Positions 53,992-64,000 of a stretch of 64,000 nt of DNA are shown here, one piece after another. The stretch comes from Pseudanabaena galeata CCNP1313. Lineage in GTDB: Bacteria; Cyanobacteriota; Cyanobacteriia; Pseudanabaenales; Pseudanabaenaceae. Position numbers and translations under genes: made by a program. The stretch covers positions 4,578,501 through 4,642,500 of the forward strand of contig NZ_CP112874.1 of the NCBI RefSeq assembly GCF_029910235.1, read 5' to 3'. The notes beneath the pieces were generated by a model. That model was not told where the DNA came from and searched no databases. It worked only from the letters and a program-made list of their open reading frames with translations. How positions within the stretch are numbered: position 1 is the stretch's first letter; every line of letters starts with the position of its first letter.

Positions 53992-54687
53992 TCAAGCCGC
54001 TACCAAACCCATCGCAGACATTCTCATGATGTCGCGAGTATTAAAGCCGATTTTGCCCAGACTTTCGCCATATTGAATCATGAAGTCTTCAACCAAAGCT
54101 TCTTTTTCCATGCCAAGAACTTTGGCATCGGCTTCGACTTGGTTGAGCATTTTCCAGACAATGGGCAAGTTTTGACGATTGGCTTGCTCTAGAGTTACTT
54201 TGGAATCGTCAAAATGATTTTGCAACCATTCTTCACCAAAGTTGAGATGCAAGTATTCGTCTTTGACTACGCCTTCGGTGATCTTGCGTGCAAAAGGATC
54301 GGCTACGGGAATATAGATGTTGTAGGCAGCGATCGCAAAGCACTCAATGATGAGTGATTGGATCAGCAGACAGGTAACGATATCCCCTGTAGCAAAGGCC
54401 TTTTGAAAATTGCCGTGCAATTCAGAAAAGAATTTTTCTGCAAAGTCCATGTCAGCAGTGACCTTGAGGTTTTTACCACAGGCGATAAAGCCTTTTTTGT
54501 GGCGATCCTCCATCTTGGCAAGTCTGGTAAAATCTTCAGTGAATTCGGGCAGTAGCTCTCCTAGTTGGAGATAGTTGCTGTACGCCTCAGCTTCTCCCTC
54601 AATGACAATGGCATTGATTCGACTGTAGGCATCGCGATAGTTTTCTGTGTGATAGTCAATCGCTACAGCTTCGAGTGTTTGCCCCAT
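53992..54687 (-). CDS. ado: Aldehyde deformylating oxygenase (ADO)
   Basis: A ferritin-like di-iron enzyme of 231 residues that turns fatty aldehyde into alkane or alkene plus formate. The iron ligands are in [10 protein letters not shown] (about residue 28-37), R-L-A-K-M-E-D-R-H (about 56-64) and, in the second half, Q-S-L-I-I-E-C-F-A and [13 protein letters not shown]. Size and motifs are those of the cyanobacterial family. First gene of the alkane pair; the start ATG is at 54687. Confidence 0.97.
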   Translation of the reverse strand: MGQTLEAVAIDYHTENYRDAYSRINAIVIEGEAEAYSNYLQLGELLPEFTEDFTRLAKMEDRHKKGFIACGKNLKVTADMDFAEKFFSELHGNFQKAFATGDIVTCLLIQSLIIECFAIAAYNIYIPVADPFARKITEGVVKDEYLHLNFGEEWLQNHFDDSKVTLEQANRQNLPIVWKMLNQVEADAKVLGMEKEALVEDFMIQYGESLGKIGFNTRDIMRMSAMGLVAA

Positions 54688-54873
54688 GTTTTGCCTCTTT
54701 AAATATCCCTGCTCAATAAAAGTTAATCTCTTGCTATTTTATGCTAAGTGGACTATGCAATAAAATTAAAACCCATAAAGGTGCGATCAAGCTTTGTAGT
54801 CAACACCTTGTCTAAGTTTTAGTTTTTTATACGCCAAAGCGTTAAACTGAAGAGTGTCCCTCAACTCGTGGTT

Positions 54874-57000
54874 ATGGCAAGTTTTCTGTTAGAAGTTGGT
54901 ACTGAAGAGCTACCTGCTAGCTTTATTGTTGATGCTTTGCGCCAATGGCAAGAGCGCATCCCCAAGAATTTAGATGAACACCAACTAACTACGAGTAAGG
55001 TCAGTGTCTATGGTACACCTCGCCGTTTGGCTGTACTTATCGAGGGTTTGCCGACACAACAAAGCGATCGCAGTCTTGAGATTAAGGGGCCAGCAGTTGG
55101 CTCAGCCTTTGTAAATGGCGATCCTCAAGGTGAGCCAACTAAGGCTTTGTTGGGTTTTGCCAAGTCTAAAAGTATAGATTTACAAAATATTGTTATTAAA
55201 GAGACGGATAAGGGCGCGTTTGTATTTGCTAATCAGCAAATTATTGGTCGTGAGACAGCGGATATCTTGCAAGAATTAGCCCCGACTTGGATTACAGGTT
55301 TGGAAGGTAAGCGTTTGATGCGTTGGGGACATGGTGATCTCAAGTTTCCCCGTCCGATCCGTTGGTTGGTGTCATTATTTAATTCCAAGCTGTTGCCGAT
55401 CGCTTTAGAAAATGTGCAGAGCGATCGCCTCAGTCAAGGGCATCGCGTATTGCATCCGCGATCGGTAGTGATTGACACTGCCAAAGATTATGTCGAGACT
55501 CTGCGCGAAGCTTTTGTTTTAGTCGATGGCAAAGAACGCCAAAAGCATATTCTTACCCAAATTCATAGCATTGTGGAATTATTTGGTGGTAAAGCGGAAA
55601 TTTCTGAGGATTTATTAGAAGAAGTTACTTACTTAGTGGAATTTCCCACCGCCGTCATTGGTGAATTTGAGCGTGAGTTTTTAGAACTGCCGCAGCCAGT
55701 AATTAAGACCGAAATGGTCAGTCATCAGCGCTACTTCCCTGTGCATTCGAGCAAAAATCCTGATCAATTATTGCCACGATTTATCACGATTTCCAATGGT
55801 GACCCCGATAAATCACGTTTGATTGCGGCGGGCAATGGTCGCGTTATTAGAGCGCGGCTTTCCGACGGTAAATTTTTCTACGATAGCGATCGCGCCGTAC
55901 ATTTAGAAACTTTCTTGCCACTACTAGAAAAAGTCACATTCCAAGCCCAACTTGGCTCGGTTGCGGAGAAAGTAGATAGGATTAGGGCGATCGCTAAATC
56001 CGTAAGTGCCTCAATTGCCAATTTAGAAATCACTGAAGCCGATCATGCGCTGATCGATCGCACTGCTCAACTTGCCAAAGCCGATCTAGTTACGCAGATG
56101 GTTAAGGAATTCCCTGAACTGCAAGGACAAATGGGCTATTACTATGCCCTCTCCAGTAATGAACCTGTGGCGGTGGCGACGGGCATTCGTGAGCATTATC
56201 AACCCAAAGGTGCATGCGACACTTTGCCCACAACCTTAACGGGGCAGATTATCGCCATTAGCGATCGCATTGATACCCTCGTCGGAATTTTCGGCTTAGG
56301 TATTGTTCCCACAGGCTCCTCTGATCCATTTGCATTGCGCCGCGCCGCCACTGGTGTTGTCCAAATTGCATGGGAAAGCGGTTTTGCCCTTGATTTGCCC
56401 AAACTTTTGCAGGAGGCGATCGCCATTTATGCCGAGAAAAATTTACTAGCGCAACCTGCGGAAACTGTCCTTGAAAATCTTTATAAATGGTTTAAGCAAC
56501 GCTACGAGACGATTTTGGCGGATCAGGGCATTGAATACGATCTTGTGAATGCAGTTTCAGGTACTGAGGATCTCGCCTATACCTTGCAAGGTTTAAGTAA
56601 TCTCACGCGTATCAAAGAACGCGCCCACTTCCTGCAAAAATCCCGTGATGGGGCAACCCTTAGCGCCATTTATGAGCCAATTGTGAGAGCTTCTCGCCTT
56701 GCGGTTCAGGGTGATCTCGATAGCGTGACCGTTGACGTGAAAGCTGTAATCAAGCCTGAAACCTTAACCGAACCAGCAGAACAGGACTTGTATCAGGCGA
56801 TCGCCGCTTTACCCAGTCAGCCTAGTGATGAGCAGTTGATGGAGGGTATTAAGGCGATCGCCCCAATTCTAGCCAAGTTCTTTGATGATGTGCTGGTCAT
56901 GGCTGAAGATCCACAAGTACGTCAAAACCGCCTGAATCTGCTAGGTATTATCCGCAACTACAGCCGCAAACTCGCTGACTTTAGTGCCATCCTGAAGTAA
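54874..57000 (+). CDS. glyS: Glycine-tRNA ligase beta subunit
   Basis: 708 residues from ATG 54874; an in-frame GTG six bases upstream would add two residues. It starts M-A-S-F-L-L-E-V-G-T-E-E-L-P-A-S-F, the conserved N-terminus of GlyS, and the C-terminal half carries the HD-like and anticodon-binding regions. It acts as alpha2beta2 with GlyQ, encoded elsewhere. A terminator follows directly. Confidence 0.97.
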   Translation: MASFLLEVGTEELPASFIVDALRQWQERIPKNLDEHQLTTSKVSVYGTPRRLAVLIEGLPTQQSDRSLEIKGPAVGSAFVNGDPQGEPTKALLGFAKSKSIDLQNIVIKETDKGAFVFANQQIIGRETADILQELAPTWITGLEGKRLMRWGHGDLKFPRPIRWLVSLFNSKLLPIALENVQSDRLSQGHRVLHPRSVVIDTAKDYVETLREAFVLVDGKERQKHILTQIHSIVELFGGKAEISEDLLEEVTYLVEFPTAVIGEFEREFLELPQPVIKTEMVSHQRYFPVHSSKNPDQLLPRFITISNGDPDKSRLIAAGNGRVIRARLSDGKFFYDSDRAVHLETFLPLLEKVTFQAQLGSVAEKVDRIRAIAKSVSASIANLEITEADHALIDRTAQLAKADLVTQMVKEFPELQGQMGYYYALSSNEPVAVATGIREHYQPKGACDTLPTTLTGQIIAISDRIDTLVGIFGLGIVPTGSSDPFALRRAATGVVQIAWESGFALDLPKLLQEAIAIYAEKNLLAQPAETVLENLYKWFKQRYETILADQGIEYDLVNAVSGTEDLAYTLQGLSNLTRIKERAHFLQKSRDGATLSAIYEPIVRASRLAVQGDLDSVTVDVKAVIKPETLTEPAEQDLYQAIAALPSQPSDEQLMEGIKAIAPILAKFFDDVLVMAEDPQVRQNRLNLLGIIRNYSRKLADFSAILK

Positions 57001-57037
57001 AAAACAAAAAGGGACGCAAAGCGTCCCTTTTTGTTTT
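57001..57037 (+). terminator. glyS terminator
   Basis: AAACAAAAAGGGACGC-AAA-GCGTCCCTTTTTGTTT right after the stop codon. Confidence 0.88.
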
Positions 57038-57146
57038 ACAGCAATTGATGATGCGGTGATGATTCATCATCGAAAAAAAACTTAAAATCAAACAAATTAT
57101 TTACCAATCTGGAAACTTTGTTGAAATTTAGCAAAAACTTAATTTA

Positions 57147-57293
57147 ACGTGAGTTCGAGATAAGCTACAAAATTTTAAAAGCCAAAACAGTAAAAGCCTC
57201 GCGAAGCGAGGCTTTTACTGTTTTGGCTCCTAGAGAGGGTTCGCGCTGCGAACCCTCTCTAGGAGCTAGTTTGAAATTAACCCGAACTGAGGT
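57147..57293. mobile_element. MITE-like element with family 2 ends (copy C, 147 bp)
   Basis: Left end ACGTGAGTTCGAG, right end the near complement CCCGAACTGAGGT. The perfect 7-bp target duplication is TAATTTA (57140-57146 and 57294-57300). The interior differs from the 111-bp copies: two big stems, GTAAAAGCCTCGC/GCGAGGCTTTTAC and AGAGAGGGTTCGC/GCGAACCCTCTCT. Confidence 0.88.
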
Positions 57294-57302
57294 TAATTTA
57301 TA

Positions 57303-57402
57303 GCAATTACCGATCAAACGAACCACAAGGAAATTTTTGAAAGCGTTGCGTTGCAAGGCTTTCAAAAATTTCCTTGGTTTGGGTTTGAGCGCAAAGCGCT
57401 GT
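57303..57402. repeat. Hairpin repeat, family 8 (copy 2 of 2)
   Basis: GCAATTACCGATCAAACGAACCACAAGG, a stem GAAATTTTTGAAAGC/GCTTTCAAAAATTTCC, then GGTTTGAGCGCAAAG. Same outer sequence as 17711-17800. No gene in 57038-57499. Confidence 0.75.
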
Positions 57403-57499
57403 AAGAATCTTTTCTTCAATCCAAAGGCTACCCATTGCGCCGCCCTTTATAATATGTACAGTTCACAATTAATTAGAAACAACCCCCCAACTATAAATA

Positions 57500-59128
57500 A
57501 TGCGTGTTTTACTCGTCTATCCGTTATTTCCAAAAAGCTTTTGGTCGTTTGAGAAAACACTGGAATTAGTTGGTTTTAAGGCTCAGCTTCCGCCCCTTGG
57601 TATGGTTACTGTTGCTGCGATCTTGCCCCAAACTTGGGAATTTAAGTTAGTTGATCGCAATGTGCGAGATATCACCGAAGCCGAGTGGGAATGGGCTGAA
57701 GTGGTGATCCTCTCAGCAATGATTGTACAGAAAAATGATTTTCTTGCTCAAATTCAAGAGGCGAAAAAGCGCGGTAAATTAGTGGCAGTTGGAGGACCAT
57801 ACCCCACAGCCTTGCCTGAAGAAGCCAAAGTTTCAGGTGCAGATTTCTTAATTCTTGACGAAGGCGAAATTACTTTACCGATGTTTGTGGCGGCTATCGA
57901 AAGAGGCGATCGCAAAGGCATTTTGAGAGCCAATGGCGAAAAACCTGCGGTTACAGATACGCCTATCCCACGCTTTGATCTCCTAGAAATGAACCGCTAT
58001 GCGGAAATGTCTGTACAATTTTCCCGTGGTTGCCCTTTCCAATGTGAATTTTGTGACATCATCGTTCTCTATGGGCGTAAACCGCGTACCAAGACTCCCG
58101 CGCAAATCCTTGCTGAGCTGCAACGGCTGTACGATCTCGGTTGGAGACGCAGTATTTTCATGGTTGATGATAACTTTATCGGCAACAAGCGCAACGTGAA
58201 GGTGATGCTCCAAGAGCTAAAACCTTGGATGAAGGAACGTAACTATCCCTTCTCCTTTGCCACGGAAGCCTCGGTCGATCTTGCCCAAGACCCTGAAATG
58301 ATGCAAATGATGGTGGAATGCAACTTTGGTTCGGTATTCCTTGGAATTGAAACTCCTGATACTGATAGCCTTGCTCTCACTAAGAAGTTCCAAAATAATC
58401 GCGATCCGCTTTCAGAATCAGTGATTAATATCGCCAAAGCAGGAATTCGAGTAATGGCAGGTTTTATCATCGGCTTTGATGGTGAAAAGAAAGGAGCAGG
58501 CGATCGCATTGTTCAATTTGTCGAGCAAACTGCGGTTCCCACGGCTCTTTTTAGTATGCTGCAAGCCTTGCCTGACACAGGGCTATGGCATCGGTTGAAT
58601 AAAGAAGGGCGAATGATTACCCAGAATAGCAATGGGCATCAAACCACTTTGATGAACTTCATGCCTACTCGTCCTTTAGAAGACATTGCGACAGAGTATG
58701 TTCATGCTTTTTGGACTCTTTACGATCCCCTTGTCTTTCTCAATCGCACCTATCGACATTTCTTGATTCTAGGTGAGTCTCAGTACAAGCGCATCAAGCG
58801 AGAGAAAACCGATCAGAAGAAGAAAACTGATTGGACTGCGATTAGAGCCTTACTGATCCTCTGCTGGAGACAAGGTTTTGTTCGCAAAACCCGTTTCCAA
58901 TTCTGGAGCAACCTATTTGACTTGATGAAACGTTATCCAAACGTGGTCACCAGCTATCTCTCGGTTTGCGCCCAAGGTGAGCATTTCCTCGAATATCGTT
59001 CGATTGTGCGTGAACAGATCGAGTCTCAACTTGCTGATTATCTTGCCAATCCTCCTGTACTTCAGCCCAAAACGTTAACAACGATTCAACCAGTAGAGAA
59101 GGAGCCAGATTTGCAAGAAGTGAAGTAG
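57500..59128 (+). CDS. B12-binding radical SAM protein (DUF4070 type)
   Basis: 542 residues. The first 150 are a cobalamin-binding-like domain (V-L-L-V-Y-P-L-F-P, ... L-V-A-V-G-G-P-Y-P-T). The radical SAM core has F-S-R-G-C-P-F-Q-C-E-F-C-D-I (about residues 174-187), the C-x3-C-x2-C cluster ligand, then V-D-D-N-F-I-G-N. The C-terminal part is a helical DUF4070-like region. Members modify varied molecules, such as tetrapyrrole or hopanoid derivatives; no specific substrate can be given. Start ATG 57500, monocistronic. Confidence 0.88.
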   Translation: MRVLLVYPLFPKSFWSFEKTLELVGFKAQLPPLGMVTVAAILPQTWEFKLVDRNVRDITEAEWEWAEVVILSAMIVQKNDFLAQIQEAKKRGKLVAVGGPYPTALPEEAKVSGADFLILDEGEITLPMFVAAIERGDRKGILRANGEKPAVTDTPIPRFDLLEMNRYAEMSVQFSRGCPFQCEFCDIIVLYGRKPRTKTPAQILAELQRLYDLGWRRSIFMVDDNFIGNKRNVKVMLQELKPWMKERNYPFSFATEASVDLAQDPEMMQMMVECNFGSVFLGIETPDTDSLALTKKFQNNRDPLSESVINIAKAGIRVMAGFIIGFDGEKKGAGDRIVQFVEQTAVPTALFSMLQALPDTGLWHRLNKEGRMITQNSNGHQTTLMNFMPTRPLEDIATEYVHAFWTLYDPLVFLNRTYRHFLILGESQYKRIKREKTDQKKKTDWTAIRALLILCWRQGFVRKTRFQFWSNLFDLMKRYPNVVTSYLSVCAQGEHFLEYRSIVREQIESQLADYLANPPVLQPKTLTTIQPVEKEPDLQEVK

Positions 59129-59149
59129 CGATCGCGCTCTGACATTCTT

Positions 59150-59186
59150 GTACAGGTAGGGGCTTGGTCTGCAAGCCCCAATCTCT
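59150..59186. repeat. Short hairpin repeat GTAGGGGCTTGGTCTGCAAGCCCC (copy 2 of 2)
   Basis: Also at 48115-48150 (GTAGGGGGCTTGGTCTCCAAGCCC); both are followed by (C)AATCTC(T/A)GC. Lies between convergent genes and ends at the metH stop codon. Confidence 0.7.
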
Positions 59187-59187
59187 G

Positions 59188-62100
59188 CTAAGCACTAAAA
59201 TACTTGGCGATCGGATGATGCACTATTAATGCAGTCGTTGACTGTTCAGGATAGAGTTGTTCACTCTCATCCATGATCAAATCAACACGCTTCGCATCAA
59301 GTAAATCCAAAAGCTTGTACTGATCCTGCATATTAGGACAAGCAGGATAGCCGAAACTATAGCGAGAGCCATGATAGCGTTGGGCAAGAATATCTCGGAT
59401 ATTATCGGGATCTTCGGCTCCAAAACCTAACTCATGGCGAATGCGTGTATGTGTCCATTCAGCGATCGCTTCTGCCATCTGCACGGCTAAGCCGTGAAAA
59501 TAGAGATAATCGGTGTATTGATTAGCCTTAAATAGCCCTTGAGCGAACTCAGTTGCTATATGTCCGACAGTGACTGCTTGCAAAGGCAGTACATCAATAA
59601 TTCCTGAATCCTTAGGTGAAAAGAAATCGGCAATGCAGAGACGACGCAGAGACTTCTGACGGGGGAATACAAAGGAATTGATCGGCTCTGCTGCTTGAAT
59701 ATTATTGAGATCTTGAGGGTTGTAAACGTAGACTGTATTACCTTCAGCTAATACAGGGAAATAGCCATACACTGAAGTTGGCACTAACAATTTCTCATGG
59801 ATGACTCGAGCTTTCCAAGTTTCTAAAATTGGGTAGACAGTCTCTTGCAAGAATGCGTCATATTCTTCACGGGATTGATCTTGAGGTTTACGGAACTGCC
59901 ATTGACCAGCAATGAGAGCTTGCATATCCAGATTCCAGAACAGATCCTCAAAGGGAATATCTTCAGATTGGAGGATTTTAGTTCCCCAGAATGGAGGCGT
60001 AGGTCGAGGAATATTTATATCTACAGATTCAGAGCGCTCAATATCGAGATAGCGCTCGGCTAGTAGAGCTTCTTGTTTAGCTTTCTCCTCAGATGCGCTT
60101 ATCCCATTATCATTAGCGATCGCTAAGTCATCAACGGCTAAACTCTCATCTAAAAATCCCTTAGAGTCCTCCCATTTACCTTCAGCTTTAGCGGGCATGT
60201 ATTTGTCCATAAAGTTGAGGTCAGAGAAAGCGTCTTTGCCATAGATCACCTTGCCTTGATAGACATTCTGACAATCGGTATAGACAAACTTCGGTGTTAG
60301 TGCCGCACCACCCAAAATCACAGGCACAGTAATGCCACGATTATTAAATTCTTGCAGGTTATCCTTCATAAAAGCAGTGGATTTCACCAGCAAACCACTC
60401 ATGGCGATACAGTCAGCTTTATGCTCTTCGTAGGCTTTGATAATATTCTCAACGGGTTGCTTGATACCAATATTGACAACTTTGTAGCCATTATTGGAGA
60501 GAATGATATCGACAAGGTTTTTGCCAATATCATGGACATCGCCTTTCACTGTAGCGATCAGGAATACGCCTTTATTTGAACCTTCGACCTTCTCCATAAA
60601 CTTCTCTAGGAAGGCAACGGCAGACTTCATAGTTTCCGCAGATTGCAATACAAAGGGAAGTTGCATTTGTCCAGAGCCAAACAGTTCTCCGACTACTTTC
60701 ATGCCATCAAGGAGATATTTGTTGATGATATCGAGAGGCTCGTATTTCTTGAGGGCTTCAGTGAGCGCGTCATCTAAACCAATGCGATCGCCATCGATAA
60801 CATGGTTTTTGAGTTGCTCCTCAATGGGAGTATCAGCCTTATCAACCTTGACGCGCTTTGCGGAAACACCTTCAAATAGTTTGGTAAACTCGCCGAGCGG
60901 ATCGTAAATACAAATATCACCATCAAACTGACGCTCATCATAGATTAACTGTCTCGCTACTTCTTTTTCGCGATCGCCAATCCGATTAAGCGGCACAATC
61001 TTACTGGCATTGACGATGGATGAATCCATACCCACTTTCATCGCTTCATGCAAAAACACGGAATTAAGCACCACGCGAGAGGCTGGATTGAGACCAAAGG
61101 ACACATTGGAAACACCCAGTAACACATGGGTTTCAGGCATTGATTCCTTAATGCGCCGAATAGATTCAATTGTAGCCGCCGCATTCTGGCGATCCTCTTC
61201 AATCCCTGTGGAAATTGGTAAAGCGAGAGTATCAAAGAAAATCTCACTAGGTGGCATTCCTAACTCTTCCGTAGCCTGTTTGTAGGCACGGGAAGCGATC
61301 GCAAATTTCTTCTCCGCAGTTCGCGCCATCCCCTCTTCATCGATTGTCCCAATGACGATCCCTGCTCCATATTGCTTTGCGAGACTAACGACTTTACAGA
61401 AACGTTCTTCACCATCTTCATAATTAGTAGAGTTGAGAATACATTTACCACCTGCAACTTTCAGCCCTGCTTCCATTTTTTCCCATTCGGTGGAGTCCAG
61501 CATCAGAGGTAAAGTGACATTGGTCACTAGGCGCGATACCAGTTCATGCATATCGCGCACGCCATCGCGTCCCACATAGTCCACATTCACATCAAGGATA
61601 TGTGCTCCCTCTTTTACCTGCGATCGCGCGATCGCTACCAACCCATCCCAATCTTCCGCATTCAACAAATCACGAGTTTTTTTAGAGCCACTGGCATTTA
61701 ATCTCTCGCCGACAATCAGAAAAGAATTATCCTGAATATAGGGTTGAGAACTATAAATAGAAGCTGCTGAAGGGACTATGAGAGGCTCTCTGAGCTTGGG
61801 TTTAAGGTTTTTTGCAGCATCCGCCAAAGCCTTAATGTGAGCGGGAGTCGTGCCACAGCAACCACCGATAATTTGAATACCTAAATCTTCAACAAAATGC
61901 TGAAGATGTCCTCGCAAGTCTTCAGGAGTGAGTCGATAAAAAGCATGACCGCCTACATTTTCAGGCAAGCCTGCATTGGGAACACAGGATACAGCAAAGG
62001 GAGAATGAGCACTTAAATACTGCATATGCTCTTTCATCAAGTCGGGGCCAGTTGCACAGTTCAGTCCTAACACATCAATAGGGTAGGGTTCTAAAATGGT

Positions 62101-62751
62101 TACTACTGCCGAAATATCGGAGCCAACTAGCATTGTGCCAGTAGTTTCCATCGTCACCGATACCATTACGGGAATTCGAGGTTTGCCCTGCTTAGCTACT
62201 TTGGCAAAAAACTCTTCGATCGCATTTAACGCAACTTTAATTTGCAGTACATCCTGACAGGTTTCAACTAGTAGTAAATCTGCACCGCCATCATACAAAC
62301 CTTCGATTTGTTCGATAAATGACTGCTTCATCGTATCAAAATCGATATGCAGCAAAGTTGGTAACTTGGTGGTTGGGCCGATCGAGCCAGCGACAAAACG
62401 TGGTTTTTCAGGGGTCGAAAATTCGGCGGTGACGGACTTAGCTAATTCTGTAGCTTTTTTACTAAGTTCATAGGCGAGATGTCCGAGGTCATACTCATTC
62501 AAGACGATTGATGTCCCGCCAAAGGTATCCGTCTCGATTACGTCTGCCCCTGCTGCCAAGAAATCCCGATGTACTTTGGCTACTGCTTCGGGTTTCGTCA
62601 TCACCAGATACTCGTTGCAACCCTCATACTCTGCACCGCCAAAGTCTTCGGCGGTGAGGTTTTGCACTTGCAAGTTTGTACCCATCGCACCATCAAAAAC
62701 AATTACGGGGCGATCGCTGCTGTGAAGACGTTCCAGAAACAGACTGGTCAT
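59188..62751 (-). CDS. metH: Cobalamin-dependent methionine synthase
   Basis: 1187 residues: homocysteine domain with the zinc ligands in L-N-C-A-T-G-P and G-G-C-C-G-T-T-P (about 230-305), pterin domain ([11 protein letters not shown], about 348-358), cobalamin domain with D-V-H-D-I-G-K-N (about 715-722, lower axial His) and the reactivation domain with R-H-E-L-G-F-G. It transfers the methyl group of methyl-THF to homocysteine via cob(I)alamin. No cobalamin riboswitch or other leader is visible in the 100 bp upstream. Together with nrdJ and the B12-radical SAM protein it shows heavy B12 use. Confidence 0.97.
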   Translation of the reverse strand: MTSLFLERLHSSDRPVIVFDGAMGTNLQVQNLTAEDFGGAEYEGCNEYLVMTKPEAVAKVHRDFLAAGADVIETDTFGGTSIVLNEYDLGHLAYELSKKATELAKSVTAEFSTPEKPRFVAGSIGPTTKLPTLLHIDFDTMKQSFIEQIEGLYDGGADLLLVETCQDVLQIKVALNAIEEFFAKVAKQGKPRIPVMVSVTMETTGTMLVGSDISAVVTILEPYPIDVLGLNCATGPDLMKEHMQYLSAHSPFAVSCVPNAGLPENVGGHAFYRLTPEDLRGHLQHFVEDLGIQIIGGCCGTTPAHIKALADAAKNLKPKLREPLIVPSAASIYSSQPYIQDNSFLIVGERLNASGSKKTRDLLNAEDWDGLVAIARSQVKEGAHILDVNVDYVGRDGVRDMHELVSRLVTNVTLPLMLDSTEWEKMEAGLKVAGGKCILNSTNYEDGEERFCKVVSLAKQYGAGIVIGTIDEEGMARTAEKKFAIASRAYKQATEELGMPPSEIFFDTLALPISTGIEEDRQNAAATIESIRRIKESMPETHVLLGVSNVSFGLNPASRVVLNSVFLHEAMKVGMDSSIVNASKIVPLNRIGDREKEVARQLIYDERQFDGDICIYDPLGEFTKLFEGVSAKRVKVDKADTPIEEQLKNHVIDGDRIGLDDALTEALKKYEPLDIINKYLLDGMKVVGELFGSGQMQLPFVLQSAETMKSAVAFLEKFMEKVEGSNKGVFLIATVKGDVHDIGKNLVDIILSNNGYKVVNIGIKQPVENIIKAYEEHKADCIAMSGLLVKSTAFMKDNLQEFNNRGITVPVILGGAALTPKFVYTDCQNVYQGKVIYGKDAFSDLNFMDKYMPAKAEGKWEDSKGFLDESLAVDDLAIANDNGISASEEKAKQEALLAERYLDIERSESVDINIPRPTPPFWGTKILQSEDIPFEDLFWNLDMQALIAGQWQFRKPQDQSREEYDAFLQETVYPILETWKARVIHEKLLVPTSVYGYFPVLAEGNTVYVYNPQDLNNIQAAEPINSFVFPRQKSLRRLCIADFFSPKDSGIIDVLPLQAVTVGHIATEFAQGLFKANQYTDYLYFHGLAVQMAEAIAEWTHTRIRHELGFGAEDPDNIRDILAQRYHGSRYSFGYPACPNMQDQYKLLDLLDAKRVDLIMDESEQLYPEQSTTALIVHHPIAKYFSA

Positions 62752-62851
62752 TTAATCTATACCCTAAGCTAACAAAGTGACTCTAGGTATTAATTTTAGC
62801 AATATCTCTATGTTTTTTACCTATTTGCGCTTTTGTCTAACTCAGGCTTAC

Positions 62852-63526
62852 TTAGCTACGATTGAGTCGATAGCCCATACTGTGAACTGTCTCAATCAAA
62901 TCTTCGTTAGCTCCTGCGGCTTTTAACTTTTGGCGGAGACTGCGAATATGCACTTTGACGGTATGCTCTTCTGGGGGTGATTCTAAAGACCAAACATGCT
63001 CAATCATCACACTGCGGCTCAAGACTCGCCGACCATTGCGTAGTAATAATTCCAAAAGGGCATACTCCTTTGGGGTTAAATGGATCGGATTTTCACCATA
63101 GCCTACTTCACAAGTACTAGGGTTGAGATGTAATTGCCCCCATGCCAAAATTGGTGATGCACTTAGGTTGCCTCGACGCAACGAAGCGCGAATTCGCGCA
63201 AAGAGTTTTTGTAAATCCACTGGCTTAACAATGTAGTCATCGGCTCCTACATCTAACCCGTTAATTTCATCATTGATCGTATCGCAGGCGGTGAGCATGA
63301 GGATAGGCAAGTTGAAACCGTGCGATCGCAAGCGATGGCAAAGACTTATACCATCTAATTCTGGCAACATCAGATCTAATATCATCAAATCGTAGTCTAG
63401 AGACTGAGCTTGATGCCACCCAGATTTTCCATCAGCAGCAATATCCACAACGTAGCGCTCGTCAGTTAACGCTTCTGCCAAGGTTTCGGCAAGGCGGATG
63501 TCATCTTCAACTAGAAGAATCCTCAT
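62852..63526 (-). CDS. OmpR/PhoB-family response regulator
   Basis: 224 residues from ATG 63526 (M-R-I-L-L-V-E-D-D-I-R); a TTG at 63556 is an upstream alternative. The receiver has D-D at 8-9, the phosphorylatable Asp in L-M-I-L-D-L-M-L-P (about 51-55) and K-P (about 102). The winged-helix C-terminus is L-T-P-K-E-Y-A-L-L-E-L-L-L-R-N and V-K-V-H-I-R-S-L-R-Q-K-L. It resembles cyanobacterial regulators that act on light-, nutrient- or copper-responsive genes; I do not assign it to one. It is divergent from the cpcG-like gene, with tandem 12-mers between. Confidence 0.92.
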   Translation of the reverse strand: MRILLVEDDIRLAETLAEALTDERYVVDIAADGKSGWHQAQSLDYDLMILDLMLPELDGISLCHRLRSHGFNLPILMLTACDTINDEINGLDVGADDYIVKPVDLQKLFARIRASLRRGNLSASPILAWGQLHLNPSTCEVGYGENPIHLTPKEYALLELLLRNGRRVLSRSVMIEHVWSLESPPEEHTVKVHIRSLRQKLKAAGANEDLIETVHSMGYRLNRS

Positions 63527-63696
63527 AGAATGGATTTTTTGGGGAGATGCGGTCAAACTTACCTGATTCTACAAAAATTTGTTACCAAAATACGATTCTA
63601 CCTAGATTAAGCAAATCGATTTATCACAAATTGAGGCTAGCCAATTCAAATAAATGTTACACAATATCAAGATTTATTACCTAGGAACAATCTTTC

Positions 63697-63732
63697 CGTT
63701 TTCTTTACAGTTTCCTAACCAGTTTCCTTACT
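63697..63732. promoter_or_regulatory. Three tandem 12-mers upstream of the cpcG-like gene
   Basis: CGTTTTCTTTAC, AGTTTCCTAACC, AGTTTCCTTACT follow without spacing in the 309-bp divergent gap. Near-helical-turn direct repeats are what OmpR/PhoB-type regulators bind, and a gene for such a regulator is next door. Confidence 0.5.
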
Positions 63733-63835
63733 TTTGATATGGGATTATCAAGGCTCATTGTGAGAAAGGCTTGTGAGAAGTCGCCATATTAATTAATTCA
63801 ACTCTTAATTCCACAAAATAATCAAAATAATATTT

Positions 63836-64000
63836 ATGTCAATTCCTTTATTAGAATATAAACCCTTATCCCAAAATCAGCGCGTAGATGGTTTTGAAGT
63901 CGCAGGTGATGAGCAACCTCGGATTTATAGCACTGACAATTTGCTATCTGGCTTTGAGCTAGATCTCCTAATCAGTGCGGCTTATCGTCAAATCTGTAAT
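63836..64000 (+). CDS. cpcG: Phycobilisome rod-core linker (CpcG-like), cut by the window edge
   Basis: The 55 residues present, from ATG 63836, read [17 protein letters not shown], then [16 protein letters not shown] and A-A-Y-R-Q-I. This is the beginning of a CpcG-type linker of the PBS-linker family, which attaches phycocyanin rods to the allophycocyanin core. CpcG1 and the photosystem-I-bound CpcL differ at the C-terminus, which is outside the window. Confidence 0.85.
   Translation, partial: MSIPLLEYKPLSQNQRVDGFEVAGDEQPRIYSTDNLLSGFELDLLISAAYRQICN

Noticed and set aside
62752-62851. Cobalamin riboswitch ahead of metH
   Set aside because: The gap is 100 bp and lacks the B12-box GCCACTG; too short for that aptamer.

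Overview
The window is a piece of a cyanobacterial chromosome. The evidence is direct: the HIP1 octamer GCGATCGC recurs throughout, the right edge opens a phycobilisome rod-core linker gene, and LdpA, an alkane pair (ADO/AAR), a NrdJ of the cyanobacterial intein/intron-bearing kind and a 2-oxoglutarate decarboxylase/SSADH pair are present. Codon use and repeat content would fit a Pseudanabaena-like organism, but the genus cannot be fixed from the sequence alone.

Layout. 0-5.9 kb: truncated sensor gene, a small conserved protein, SRP RNA, argG, a PH-domain protein, a LON-domain protein and ald. 6-10.7 kb: an ECF transporter operon (fused A-A' ATPases and EcfT) with a type II restriction-modification pair between its two genes. 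10.7-13.8 kb: 2-OG decarboxylase and succinic semialdehyde dehydrogenase, which bypass the missing 2-OG dehydrogenase step of the TCA cycle. 14-17.5 kb: MerR regulator with its operator, an acyl-lipid desaturase, an exported protein, a methyltransferase. 17.9-20.6 kb: gyrA. 20.7-41 kb: a defence and toxin-antitoxin island, much of it broken. It holds a RelE-like TA pair, a type ISP R-M gene split by an IS4-family element and also carrying an in-frame REP/RAYT guest, an orphan VapC, a BrnT/BrnA pair broken by a MITE, a HEPN (RX4H) protein, VapBC, a second antitoxin with a VapC stub, and a type IIG R-M gene. ldpA, clpS and nrdJ are housekeeping genes embedded in it; nrdJ carries both a group I intron and a LAGLIDADG intein. 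41-48 kb and 48-52 kb: metabolic genes and two very large paralogous CBS-PAS-GAF hybrid histidine kinases. 52.8-54.7 kb: alkane biosynthesis. 54.9-64 kb: glyS, a B12-binding radical SAM protein, metH, an OmpR-type response regulator and the start of a divergent cpcG-like gene.

The most striking non-genic content is a dense population of small palindromic elements of several families. One family (about 164 bp, TIR CTGATGTTACGTGGAA) sits so that its first bases supply or touch the stop codons of three genes. A second (111 bp) is present in two opposite copies with perfect 7-bp target duplications and compensatory base changes in its stems. A third group has TATAGC ends and TA target duplication, and one copy has destroyed a toxin gene. 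The in-frame RAYT guest with four REP palindromes inside an R-M protein, and the intron plus intein in nrdJ, are the best candidates for a second look.
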